A stretch of DNA of 64,000 nucleotides from Campanula takesimana. Lineage: Eukaryota > Streptophyta > Magnoliopsida > Asterales > Campanulaceae. The stretch spans positions 641,480 through 705,479 of the forward strand of contig JAOWBW010000268.1 of NCBI GenBank assembly GCA_026119855.1, read 5' to 3'. Shown one piece after another: positions 1 to 10,084 of this stretch. The notes beneath the pieces were generated by a model. That model was not told the origin of the DNA. It ran no database searches and saw only the letters and a program-made list of their open reading frames with translations. Positions within the stretch are counted from its first letter, which is position 1. The number at the start of each line of letters is the position of its first letter. The position numbers and the translations under genes were made by a program.

Positions 1-47
1 GTGATGCTTGTTTAGTTATGTTGAGTTTGGTACTTGTTACTAAGTGA

Positions 48-248
48 TTTAAACAAGCAAAGGAGTCTTTGTTGAATAAAGTTGAAGACTTTTCGGCAAT
101 CAAACATGATCACATTGACAAGGTTGTTGGGAGCAAAGACAACGAGGAGAAGAAGAGGAAGAAAGCTGATGGTTCAACTGCAGCATATGTCAGCAAACTA
201 GGTCTAGAAAGGGTGTTAGTCAGTGAAATTGTAACTTATTGTTTTTAA
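48..248 (+). pseudogene. Possible last-exon or gene fragment with basic cluster
   Basis: An open stretch of about 66 codons runs from just after a stop near position 45 to a TAA at 246-248. It contains the charged run NEEKKRKKADGS, which resembles a nuclear localisation signal, and ends LERVLVSEIVTYCF. There is no convincing start codon, so if real it is a 3' exon or a remnant. I do not recognise the family. The AT-rich repeat region directly downstream gives no supporting context. It could equally be chance coding potential. Confidence 0.2.
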
Positions 249-329
249 GTCCAAACTTATTATTTTAACTTATTAACTTGCTGTTTTTTATGATTAAACA
301 TGTGTATTAAGTTGTATTAGAAGCTCATG

Positions 330-1005
330 TTCAAACTGCTTGTTTCAAAAGAAATTGTACGATTATTATAATATCAAGTTTGTCTGTTAAATTACGAAGT
401 TACACTAATAAAACACCAAGTGTAGATCCGATACTGCATAACTTGATTAACCACCAGGCTTCACTAATTAAACACAAAGTCACTGTACTAAAACATAAAG
501 TTAAAATAGTAAAACACCAAGTTACTATACTAACAACACTAAGTTATATTATAGTTGATGTTCAAAATGCTTATTTCAATAGAAATTGCATGGTTATTAT
601 AATAACAAGTTTGTCTGTTCCAAAGACCAAGTTACACTACTAAAATACCAAGTATATATCTGATATAGCATAACATCTTTAACCAGCAACTTGCACTAAC
701 AAATCACTAAGTTATTGTATTAAAACATAAAGTTACAATACTAAAACACCAAGTTACTAAACTAAAACAACACCAATTTATATATATCTCGATATTCAAA
801 ATGCTTTATTTCAATGTTATTATAATATCAAGTTTGTCTGCTTAAACACCAAGTTAGGCTACTAAAATACTAAGTATAGATCTGATACAACATAGCTTGA
901 TTAACCACCAGGCTGCACTAATAAAAAATCAAGTTATTGTAATAAAATATCAGTTACAATACTAAAACTCCAAGTTACTATACTAAACAACAAGTTACAC
1001 CAAAT
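330..1005. repeat. Three tandem copies of a ~230-bp AT-rich unit with internal ~20-bp subrepeats
   Basis: Copies begin near 330, 560 and 793. Each opens with a version of TTCAAAATGCTTATTTCAAT, then 'ATCAAGTTTGTCTG', then a run of degenerate subunits of the type ACTAAAACACCAAGTTAC. Copies are diverged by substitutions and small indels, so the array is old. Open frames inside it are by-products. Confidence 0.75.
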
Positions 1006-1980
1006 CAATTCTATTTCAATTTGAGCAGCTTGAACATCTCCATTTCAATTTGAGCAGCAAACGACTACAGGATTCAAATTAAGTGTAGATTTTGTGTTTT
1101 TGAGCCAAATGAAGATATCCATCTTTTCAAATTGATTTTCATTGTCTTTTTCAATCTCACTCTCGTCTGGTTCAAGGACATTGTGATCTACTATCTCCAT
1201 CTCCATATCCATCTTCTATAAGGAGAAAATCAATTTCAATTAGATCAGTTAGAGAATTCGAATATCAATTTCAATTTCAAATTAAAAAAAAAAGTGATAA
1301 TTGATGAACAAACTTGTAAAGATTCATACCTTTTCAATCGTTTTTTTGAAGCTCATCTCGTCTGCAATGGCGGTAGAGAGATGGAGAGAGAGAAAAAGAG
1401 AGAGAGATTCCGGAAGAAGGGAACAGTCGGCGGCTACTAGTGTTTTCCACATTTTATGCCCTAATTTTGTTAATGAGCGAGATGTTGGACCGAACCGGTT
1501 TAAAAAAGGTTGGAGTTTGGTTTATTATTGCTTGTCAAAACCGGTCCTTTTTAACATTAGGGGGAAACTAGTTTCCCCCAAAACCAACTCTAATCTTTTT
1601 CCTATTCAAAATTTTTAAATATATAAATACTTGTTTCACTAGTTATATTGGACTTATGTACATTTAAGTTTAAATTATAAAAATAAGAACAACTTTTTAA
1701 AACAATAAAAAATATCAAATGAAAAGATTATTTTGAGAGAGAAAGAGAGAGTATAAGCAATTCTAAGGGGTATAATTGGTGTAAAATAAGTTAATAAAAT
1801 TTGAACCACAATCTGAATTGATATTGATTAATTGAATATTTAAATAACGCATGATGGAGCTTACTTACAATTAAAACATTCAATCGAAAAATATCAAATT
1901 ACTTTGTGCTCAAAAATCATAGTTTTAGTATTTTGCTCAACCTATTCATATCTACGAGCAATTAAAACTTGATATATTAG
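1006..1980. other. AT-rich intergenic sequence, no gene recognised
   Basis: Contains a GA-rich stretch (about 1378-1412) and simple A/T runs. A 105-codon frame at 1301-1618 has a low-complexity arginine/glutamate segment and no recognisable domain, so I do not call it a gene. Confidence 0.5.
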
Positions 1981-2219
1981 GCGGGATCAATGCGTTTCAT
2001 GAATGTTTTGAGCTTAAGCGGTCTAGGCGAGCGACTTTTAGAATACTGGTACCTCCGTTCCTCTGCGTGTCCACTTTTCAAGCAATAACTACATACATTC
2101 TCAGTGTTCTTCAACCCTTTGGATGAATTGACGTTACTATTCCTACTACCACGTCTTTGTGATTGGTTTTCCTGTCTGAATTGGCCTCCTGTGTTGCTGT
2201 CATTTTTTGTAGTTTGCTT
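1981..2219 (-). pseudogene. Ty3/gypsy gag, zinc-knuckle end (split by insertion)
   Basis: Read on the minus strand this encodes a glutamine/asparagine/arginine-rich linker followed by a CCHC-like knuckle, CSYCLKSGHAEERRY, in which the last cysteine is replaced by arginine. This matches the C-terminal nucleocapsid part of gypsy Gag, which binds genomic RNA. The upstream gag core lies on the far side of the LTR element at 2225-4784 (see 4790-5010), so the two pieces are one gag split by the insertion. The lost cysteine and the stops in the other half show a dead copy. Confidence 0.6.
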
Positions 2220-2224
2220 CAATC

Positions 2225-2992
2225 TGTTGGAGATTTGGAGGATCACCGCATCCACTGGCCCATACTAGCAGTCATCAATATGGAGAAATAAATCATCGCA
2301 TGAAATAATAATATGAAAGAACAAGAACACCATGATTTGTTAACCCGGTTCACCACCACACGTGGCTACATCCGGAGGCCCCAAGCCAGGATATCACTAT
2401 AATAATATGTTGATTGTTACAGTTTACACATACACTCACACAGATCTAATATGTATATTCTCCCATGAACAACCCTCTTCTACATATTATTATCTCTCCC
2501 CCAAGAACGCACAAACATGATCATGGCCGGGTTGTAGGATCGCCCCCCCCCTGGCTCTCCTAAGCCCCCGACCCCCTCCTAGACATTATTTTTTGCTCTC
2601 TCTTGATATCCTTTCTCTCTCCTTTTGGGTGCAAATATTATGGTGGTAGTCACAATGTATTTATAGGGATACAAAACTTAATCCTGATCAAAACCTAATT
2701 TACTCGGAGTCCTTGAGACGGAAGGAGTATGATACTAAATCTCTAAAGTAATAAGGAGACCAATTCCTTATTAACTTCAGACTCCTACCTGAGTCATCTT
2801 CAATTGTTCGGACCACCGGGTGCCCGCCTGCCCCTCACCAGGCACCCGCCTGCTGTCAATCAGAGAACGTGCACTATTCATCCAAGGTAAGCGCCCGCCT
2901 GCCCCTCACCGGGCGCCCGCCTGCTCCTCCGATTTTTCTCCATCTTCTCTTCGGTTTTGATCATCTCCTTTGTTTTGTCTCCAATCCCAACA
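2225..2992 (-). repeat. 3' LTR of the non-autonomous element
   Basis: 768 bp, TGTTGGAG...CCCAACA read on the plus strand. It pairs with 4019-4784. It carries two pairs of the GC motif CCCGCC at 2823/2845 and 2894/2916, each pair exactly 22 bp apart, upstream (on the minus strand) of a TATA-like CTATAAATAC near 2660. Confidence 0.9.
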
Positions 2993-3002
2993 ATCTCCCA
3001 CC
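2993..3002 (-). other. Polypurine tract
   Basis: GGTGGGAGAT on the minus strand directly abuts the 3' LTR. This is the usual place for the plus-strand DNA primer. Confidence 0.7.
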
Positions 3003-4004
3003 TGGAGACATAAACCACCATTGTGACATACTCTTATCAAACTCCCACCAGAGAATGAACCACCAAATATTTTTACACCACCATTGTAACACCAAGCTCC
3101 TCCTTGATGATGATAAGCCTCTATGCTCCTCCACGCCCAAATATTAAGGCGAGTTGAAACCAAGCGACGCTTCAACCTCTCCGTGTTAGATACTTCTTGC
3201 ATCCCCAAATCAACTTCTACCTTGATTTCTTTGCAAGACTAACTTCGCCTTCTCCCTCCTAGATCCACTCCCCTTGCAATGCTCCCCGTGAAACTCGGAC
3301 ACACCTTGCTTCTTACATTGACTTGTTGTGGTATTTTCTCGCTCTCTGTTAGGTACTTGTGACTGTCTCCTTGCTGATCAGCTACACATTGTCACCTCTC
3401 CACCCTAACACACCGTTTATTGATGTCTCTCAGTTTTACACCAATAGTCCAGTTTTTACGCCTCTTGCTCCCACCCGGAATGAAATTGATGTTGTCGGTA
3501 GAGTACATCATCCTCCTAACCCCCATCCGTCGTTTGCGAGAAGTCCTCCTCTTCTCACGTGATCAAACCGGCTTATACCACTCACCTTTGCATCGTCGGT
3601 TGCTTACGCAAGTGCCTGATTCAATCCTCATTTCTTTCATATTTTTCTCCAACCACCTTGACTGCCCCAAGATCCCTTGAACACCTCCAGATCCATCTTG
3701 ATCTCTGCATCTCCAAATTCCACCTCGAATTTCTGCAGATCTCATAAGAAACAAACGAACTTTTCGGACTTTCTGATCTTCCGCACGATCATTGACCTAT
3801 TTGGTACGTGTCTTTCTTCAACCATAAACCCTAGAAACTCTCAGATCCCTGCACGTCTTCCACACGAAGAATCTGCACTGCACGAAATCTGCACGTGCGC
3901 TCCACCAAGCCTGCACGTGCATTGCACGAATTCTGCACGTGTGCTGCACGAAAATCTGTTGTCGCTTTTCTTCACCTTGGATCTTCCCTAGATCTCGAAT
4001 CAAA
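3003..4004 (-). other. Internal region of the non-autonomous element; no coding domain
   Basis: About 1 kb without any gag or pol motif. The end next to the primer site (minus-strand leader, about 3851-3950) holds GCACG words starting at 3880, 3891, 3913, 3924, 3934 and 3945, spaced 10, 11 or 22 bp. Several are part of the palindrome GCACGTGC. Open frames of 60-104 codons here have no recognisable domain. Confidence 0.7.
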
Positions 4005-4016
4005 GCTCTGATACCA
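4005..4016 (-). other. Primer-binding site, tRNA-iMet type
   Basis: TGGTATCAGAGC on the minus strand, two bases inside the 5' LTR. It is the classic plant iMet primer site and fixes the element's orientation. Confidence 0.9.
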
Positions 4017-4018
4017 GT

Positions 4019-4784
4019 TGTTGGAGAATTTGGGGGATCACCGCATCCACTTGCCCATACTAGCAGTCATCAACATGGAAAAATAAATCATCACATGAAA
4101 TAATAATATGAAAGAACAAGAACACCATGATTTGTTAACCCGGTTCACCACCACACGTGGCTACATCCGGAGGCCCCAAGCCAGGATATCACTATAATAA
4201 TATGTTGATTGTTACAGTTTACACATACACTCACACAGATCTAGTATGTATACTCTCCCATGAACAACCCTCTCCTACATATTATTATCTCTCCCCCAAG
4301 AACGCACAAACATGATCATGGCCGGGTTGTAGGATCGCCCCCTATGGCTCTCCTAGGCCCCGGCCCCCTCCTAGACACTATTTTTTGCTCTCTCTTGATA
4401 TCCTTTCTCTCTCCTTTTGGGTGCAAATATTATGGCGGTAGTCATAATGTATTTATAGGGATACAAAACCTAATCCTGATCAAAACCTAATTTACCCGGA
4501 GTCCTTGAGACGGAAGGAGTATGATACTAAATCCCTAAAGTAATAAGGAGACCAATTCTTTATTAACTTCAGACTCCTACCTGCGTTATCTTCAACTGTT
4601 CGGACCACCCGGCGCCCGCCTGCCCCTCACCAGGCGCCCGCCTGCTGTCAATCAGAGAACGTGCACTATTCATCCAAGGTAAACGCCCGCCTGCCCCTCA
4701 CCGGGCGCCCGCCTGCTCCTCCGATTTTGCTCCATCTTCTCCTCGGTTTTGATCATCTCCTTTGTTTTGTCTTCAATCCCAACA
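4019..4784 (-). repeat. 5' LTR of the non-autonomous element
   Basis: 766 bp, near-identical to 2225-2992. The CCCGCC motif pairs recur at 4615/4637 and 4686/4708, again 22 bp apart. A TATA-like CTATAAATAC on the minus strand lies near 4450-4458, about 150 bp downstream of the array. Confidence 0.9.
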
Positions 4785-4789
4785 CAATA

Positions 4790-5010
4790 TGTGCTCCTCT
4801 AGATCTTGCTCAATCCGATATGCCTTATTGACTGCTACTTGATAACTTGGAAACTCTAATGACAACAACTGACTTCGGAATTCAGTCTTCAATCATTTCA
4901 CAAACCTATACACCCTTTTGTCCTCGTTGGACACCAGATGAGAGCAATACCTTGTCAACTATGTAAACTTAGATGAGTATTGTGCTATAGTCACGCTTCC
5001 TTGCTCGAGA
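4790..5010 (-). pseudogene. Ty3/gypsy gag core fragment
   Basis: On the minus strand the translation includes SVTIAQYSSKFT, LTRYCSHLVSNEDKRVYRFV and VNKAYRIEQDLEE, a typical retrotransposon Gag capsid region. In-frame stops follow SKFT and RFVK. The same order of motifs appears in the Tekay gag near 41010-41170. It continues, across the inserted LTR element, into the knuckle at 1981-2219. Confidence 0.7.
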
Positions 5011-5788
5011 TTGAGAAACTCCATCTCTCAGCCTTGGTGGAGTCTGGTTCACCATCATAACTACGTAGCTTCATCTTTAGAAAGTGTTCGAACCCATGAT
5101 TCTCCACAAGCCCTTTAACCCTGCAGTTGTGCACCTTCTGGTGGCCACTAGTACCACAATTCCCCTAATTTTCTTCCCCTTTTTTTTTTTACCCCTTTTC
5201 TGTACTCTCCCACTTTATTAAAATACAATAAAATAAGTCTGATTCAAATTGAAGTAGCCGCCATGTCCCATATAACTTCAATTGACGGCTCACAACCATT
5301 CAGCCACTTTCTCACAATCTTCTACTACCAAGCTACCAGACAGCTAAAAATCTTAATTTGCGCGCTAGTGTCAACAAATTCATCTTTTACGGAATATTAT
5401 TTTATTCTTTTTTTTTACTTAAACACCCTAGTACATTATTTTAATGTAAACAAACTTTTGCTAAATTCAAATATTGATCTAGTTATCATGATAAATTTTT
5501 ATTAAATTGATTGAAATGATATTGGTATTTAATTAAAAATGACTTAGATTGACTATTAAAAATGAAATAGAGTTTTTTCGAAACACAGAAAGAGTATCAT
5601 AAAGATGTTTTTCTTTAAAAATTGAGTTTTGTTTTTCTTAAAAAAATGAGTTCTGTTTTTCTTTAACAAAAATTGAGTTTTGTTTTATTTACGAATGTCT
5701 TAAGCTATTATAAGAGTAATCAGTAAACTTGAAAGGACATTTGATATAAAAAGAGTCACCGAATACCGTTTGAGTTATGAGCTCGTCT
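5011..5788. other. Intergenic, AT-rich; traces of gypsy leader at the left edge
   Basis: 5011-5160 may continue upstream gag sequence but is too decayed to place. The remainder is AT-rich with T and A runs. No gene or element boundary is visible to me. Confidence 0.4.
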
Positions 5789-6638
5789 CCTGTACACCCG
5801 CCGCATGGTGTGCGGCGGGCCAGGCGACTTTCCAATTTTTTTTTTTTGGCAACCCCAATTTTTTTTTCCTCCCAACAAAAGTAACACTTATTATAACAAA
5901 ATATAACACTTTTTTCGTTTCAAATGTAACACTTTTTTTTTCCTAAAATGTACCACAATTTTGCTGCAATAGATTAAAGATAACATAAAGATTGACAACT
6001 AAACCAATGTCACTTTTTATAAAGGAATGTAACACTCATTTTTTCAAATGTAACACTTTTTTTTTTCAAAATTAACATAAGATTGACAAACTAAACTAGT
6101 GTTACATTTTATAAAAAAATGAATGTAACATTTTTTTCTCAATTGTAACAGTTTATATTCTTAAATGTAACATTATATCTGAAATGTAACAATTTTTTAT
6201 TGAGAAAGTAACAATTGAAATGCAAACCCATTTTTTATTTTTTTTGTAAAATTGCTGTTACATTTGACTGTAAAAAAGTTACTTTTTGAATATAAAACTG
6301 TTACTTTTATTAGAACAGAGTGTTACATCTCAGCTGACAAGCAACTCAAACTTTTTGTGCGTAAAAAAATATTTTTTTTTAAAAAAATCAAACCATATCA
6401 TGACCTATGTAGTTTTATTCGTCTCGACAACACAACGGAATTTTTAATTTTTTTTTCTGAGTTATAAATCTCAAGATATAGCATTTTAAAGTTAATGAGT
6501 TTTTTTTTAAAGGTGGACACGTGGCAGCGATCTGGGAAGAGGGAGGACTGGATCTGACCGTCGGCTATAGAGGAGCAGTCAGTCGCACGAAACAGCGGAA
6601 GAATCCTTGGTTGCCGCATGACGTGCGGCCGGTGTAGG
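5789..6638. mobile_element. Candidate non-autonomous DNA element with hairpin-bearing inverted ends
   Basis: The left end (5789-5822) has CCTGTACACC followed by a perfect hairpin CCCGCCGCA-TGGTG-TGCGGCGGG (5797-5819). The right end, reverse-complemented from about 6638, reads CCTACACC then GCCGCA...TGCGGC. So both ends share an inverted repeat of about 30 bp that itself holds an internal hairpin. Between them lie about 600 bp of AT-rich DNA with roughly ten copies of TGTAACA or its complement. I could not find a clear target duplication, so the class (Mutator-like, hAT-like or other) is open. Confidence 0.45.
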
Positions 6639-6834
6639 CAAGAATATGTCTTGAGGTATATGTTCCTTATATTGTGTTTCCAGTGAATAATTATAATAGT
6701 ATACAAGTAAAGAGTAGGATTAGGTAAATGGTGGTTGGTTTTGTTTGGTCTTTTACTTGTTTGATAGCAAATTTGAGTTTGTATGCTGTCGGTTTATTCA
6801 GTTTGATAGCTTAACACTGCTTTAGTAACAAATA

Positions 6835-7386
6835 CTCCTTCCGTCCCAAAACATCTTGCACCGTTTTGAAGATCTACAGGAATTAAGGTAAGAGTATATA
6901 AATTCAAATGTATTGTGAGTGGGAAAGAAGTTATGAGTATGATAAGTTGAGTGAGATTTACAAGTGGAGTCCAAAAGTAAGTGAGTGAGTATGACAAGTG
7001 GGGTAGCGAGAATAGAAAAGTAATAAAATTTGAACATTTTAGGAAAACGGACTTACCAACGGGACACCCAGAAAAGAAATACTCCCTCCGTCCCAGAGTA
7101 AGTGTCCTACTTTCCATTTTGGTACGTCCCAGAGTAAGAGTCCTATTCCTAAAATGACAAAGAATCTTTACTATGCACCCCACTCATTCTCTCTCTTATT
7201 TTACTTTTATACTCACAACACCAATCAATTCACTATTATCTCCCACTCATTCTTTCTCATACTTTACTTTTACACTCACAACATTTACATCACTTCCAAT
7301 ATTTATTAATAAGCGTGCAAATGAGGGGTAAGACTCTTACTCTGGGACGGAGGGAGTAAGTGCAAGGTGTTTTGGGACGGTGGGAG
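6835..7386. mobile_element. Stowaway-like MITE (outer, interrupted)
   Basis: Left end CTCCTTCCGTCCCAAAACAT and right end reading outward as CTCCCACCGTCCCAAAACAC form the terminal inverted repeats. The left flank is TA (6833-6834) and the right flank is TG, a decayed TA. A second MITE of the same superfamily sits inside it (7082-7356). Confidence 0.85.
7082..7356. mobile_element. Stowaway-like MITE (inner, complete)
   Basis: 275 bp bounded by CTCCCTCCGTCCCAGAGTAA and its inverse at the right end, with TA duplications at 7080-7081 and 7357-7358. It inserted into the older MITE at 6835-7386. Confidence 0.92.
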
Positions 7387-7581
7387 TGCTACACTATTTC
7401 TATTTGTGACAAGACAAAAAGACAACTTTATTCTTAATAATTAATTTAACAATTCCAATTTATACTAATCAAACAATTATTGCACGGCCGAGGCTGACTC
7501 ATTGGTGACCGCGGCTCCAGCCCCGGTGGATTCAACGGTGAAAAATGGTTTGCTCTAAAAAAAAAAACGGTGGAAAATGGA

Positions 7582-7731
7582 GGTCCAGCCCCGGTGGATT
7601 CAACGGTGGAAAATGGAGGTTCAGCCCCGATGGATTCAACGGTGGAAAATGGAGGTCCAGCCCCGGTGGATTCAACGGTGGAAAATGGAGGTTCAGCCCC
7701 GATGGATTCAACGGTGGAAAATGGAGGTTCA
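7582..7731. repeat. 36-bp minisatellite, four full copies in two-step pattern
   Basis: Units alternate between GGTCCAGCCCCGG and GGTTCAGCCCCGA beginnings, so the higher-order unit is 72 bp. A decayed copy precedes it at 7511-7548, and a partial copy ends it. The unit is a multiple of three without stops, which creates open frames on both strands. No domain or start context suggests a gene. Confidence 0.85.
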
Positions 7732-8182
7732 TAGTGATAATGACGTCTGAGAAATGATTAAGAGAACAAGACAATGGTTAAAATGTCCAAAAAGGACGTT
7801 TATTTTTATTTTAAAGGATTGTTTAATATGGGTGTCACTTTCCCTATCAAGTGGTCAAATTAAATGATGTGACTGGAGAATCAATAAACGGCCGTTAATT
7901 TTCTTTATGTCTTCAAATTACTAATTCCAGGACCTTATACAACAACTTCTACTACTTGGAAAAAGTTTTTTTTTCCTCTCACCGTGCAAAAATAAAATAA
8001 TTATTATATTTGATTTGTCAACACTTTTAAGAAATATGTTTTACTTAATTGTATATTATTTGTATCTGCAAGTGCAGACTATGGTGTTGCTACAAGTGCT
8101 GCCACACTGTTTCAGTGTTATCAGACGAATGTCTGAAACATTCTCTTCACAATATTATCTCATTATCTTGTAGTAATATTTA
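7732..8182. other. Intergenic, nothing recognised
   Basis: AT-rich sequence without long frames or repeat structure that I can see. Confidence 0.5.
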
Positions 8183-8453
8183 CTACCCCCGTCCCAGCTC
8201 AATGTGCACACTTACCTTTTAAGTGGGTGTCGTTGATATGTGCACAATCCAAAAAAAGAAAGTTTTTTATTATTTTTATAATCTTCCACTCATTCTCTCT
8301 CTTCCTCCCAACCACTCATTATTCTCCACTCATTCTCTTTCTACCTCCCAACCACTCATTATTCTCCACTCACAATACTTTTGAATATAAATAATCTCTC
8401 CTTAAATATTGTGCCAAACAGTAAAGATGCGTATTGAGTTGGGACGGAGGTAA
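8183..8453. mobile_element. Stowaway-like MITE
   Basis: Left end CTACCCCCGTCCCAGCTCAA and inverted right end around TTGAGTTGGGACGGAGGTAA, flanked by TA on each side (8181-8182 and 8454-8455). About 271 bp, no coding capacity. The interior carries duplicated CCAACCACTCATTATTCTCC segments. Confidence 0.85.
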
Positions 8454-10084
8454 TATTATATTTTGCAATATTGTGTTTTTGTTGGTCCATTAATCAGGTT
8501 GTACTAAGATGGATTGCTGGAATTAAGCAAGAAAGTTGAAGAAGGATAAGTTACGCATAAAAGAGGAATTTATGCGTAAACATGTGGACAATTGGCAAGT
8601 GAAAAATGTAGAGATTGGACTCATTCAAGGGCTGAACATTTATCAAGAGAATACAAAGAACTTAATATTTGAAAGTATAAAAGGGCAAAGAAAGGACTTA
8701 GGGCTTCAAGAGTTAGCTCCTACAATGGTGGGATTGTGGAGATTTTGGTCCCAAAGTTTCGGCTACCACTCACTCCATTCACTTCACTATTTCCAATGAA
8801 TTCTCCAGCCGTTATTAAAGTAATCTCAAAGTCTATGAAGACTATACATAATAAGGGATGTGGAACAGAGAAATTACAACACACAATACACAAAACTCGA
8901 ACAACATTGTCGAGTGCTCTCTTGCACAAGAAAAAGCCTTGGTTCCGATAGCGCCATATTCCCAAACCTATTTTCACTCTCGTAATCTCTTATTAAGAGA
9001 GTGTCTTGGCTAGGATAGGGTTTCGTGTATAGTTATTAGTCATTTCATTGAGCATATATTGTAATAGGTATATAGAACTATCAGCTTTGTACATACAACT
9101 CAAATTTATAGTAAAGATCTTGCCTTTTGAGGCACCCTTGAAAAAACACAAAATTGTATTTTTATTCCGCTGCAAACTCTTTTGAAAAAAAAAATTCAAC
9201 TCGGGTGTGTAAGTGTTGTTTGAAGTTTTATCGTTGCACTGTCAACAACTTTGATAACTGTTTTGGTCAAATTTTGCAATTCAACTTCAAGAAACGAAAT
9301 TGGGTACAATGAAATAAAATTGTAATAGGATTCAAGAACAAGTAGACACGATAGTTAACGAGGAAATTCCTTTAACAACTTGTTCGCCGGCATAAAACCT
9401 CAAATATTGAATTTTATTAGTAATGGTGAAGAACAATGAGACAAGTAAGAATATAGCTCCAAAGTAAATTGTAGTGCGTCTGTGTGTGCGTTACATAATT
9501 TGTGTGAACTATTTATACTAAAGGAATAATCACAAACTAGTTAACAAGGCCATGATTCTCGGGTAGTTTGTTTGGCCCTATCTCTTTGCCGTTGCTTGAA
9601 TTGGCGTTGAGTAAACAAGACTTCGTGTTTGACTGAGTCTCTATGCAAGACACGTTTGTTTAATAGTGCTCCATGATCTGCGCATTATCTCTTAAAAAAT
9701 AGGAACATTCATACCTGCATAAGAAACGTGATTATTAACCAAGATGTTTGTGTCAAGACGCAGGATGTTGGAGCAAGCTGGAGTCTTCAAGATGCAGCGT
9801 GAATTTTATCCCCAAACAATTGCCCCCAATTTTTGAATTTAAAGAGGAATTTTTAAAGTCGAAAATTGACTTTTATTAGCTGGCACCCAGTATTTGGACG
9901 GTGATGGGAGTGTTGTAGGGGTCTAGGACCTAGGTATTTGAGTTAGGCTAGGAGTATTGGACCGTCTAGTCCCTTCCACTTAAGACGTGTAATCAACTCG
10001 TCTTCTTCATTGTGCAGCATAGGGATTTCAAAAATTTCCTCTTGGTGAGTTCTTTCTCTTCTCTTCTTTATTTCTTGATTCTGA
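8454..10084. other. Intergenic, no gene recognised
   Basis: A frame at 8536-8799 begins with a lysine-rich stretch (KKDKLRIKEEF) but shows no family features. The rest is AT-rich. 10040-10084 reads as a T-rich leader directly before the gene remnant that starts at 10085. Confidence 0.4.

Larger units (their letters stand above)
2225..4784 (-). mobile_element. Complete non-autonomous LTR retrotransposon (LARD/TRIM-like)
   Basis: Two near-identical LTRs of about 767 bp flank only about 1.0 kb of internal DNA with no retroviral domain. On the minus strand the order is 5' LTR (TGTTGGGATT...CCAACA), primer site complementary to initiator-Met tRNA, leader, purine tract GGTGGGAGAT, 3' LTR. Lacking gag and pol, it must have been mobilised by proteins from another element. 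The high LTR identity says insertion was recent compared with the decayed gag it split. Confidence 0.9.
2220..4789. other. Target-site duplication of the 2225-4784 element (CAATC / CAATA)
   Basis: The five bases left of the element (2220-2224, CAATC) and right of it (4785-4789, CAATA) match at four of five positions, as expected of an integrase-made 5-bp duplication with one later mutation. The insertion splits a gypsy gag. Confidence 0.65.

Noticed and set aside
1301..1618. 105-codon hypothetical protein
   Set aside because: Low-complexity RE-rich segment from a GA repeat, with no homologous feature.
7532..7774. Glycine/proline repeat proteins on both strands of the minisatellite
   Set aside because: Produced by a 36-bp repeat without stops; no gene structure.
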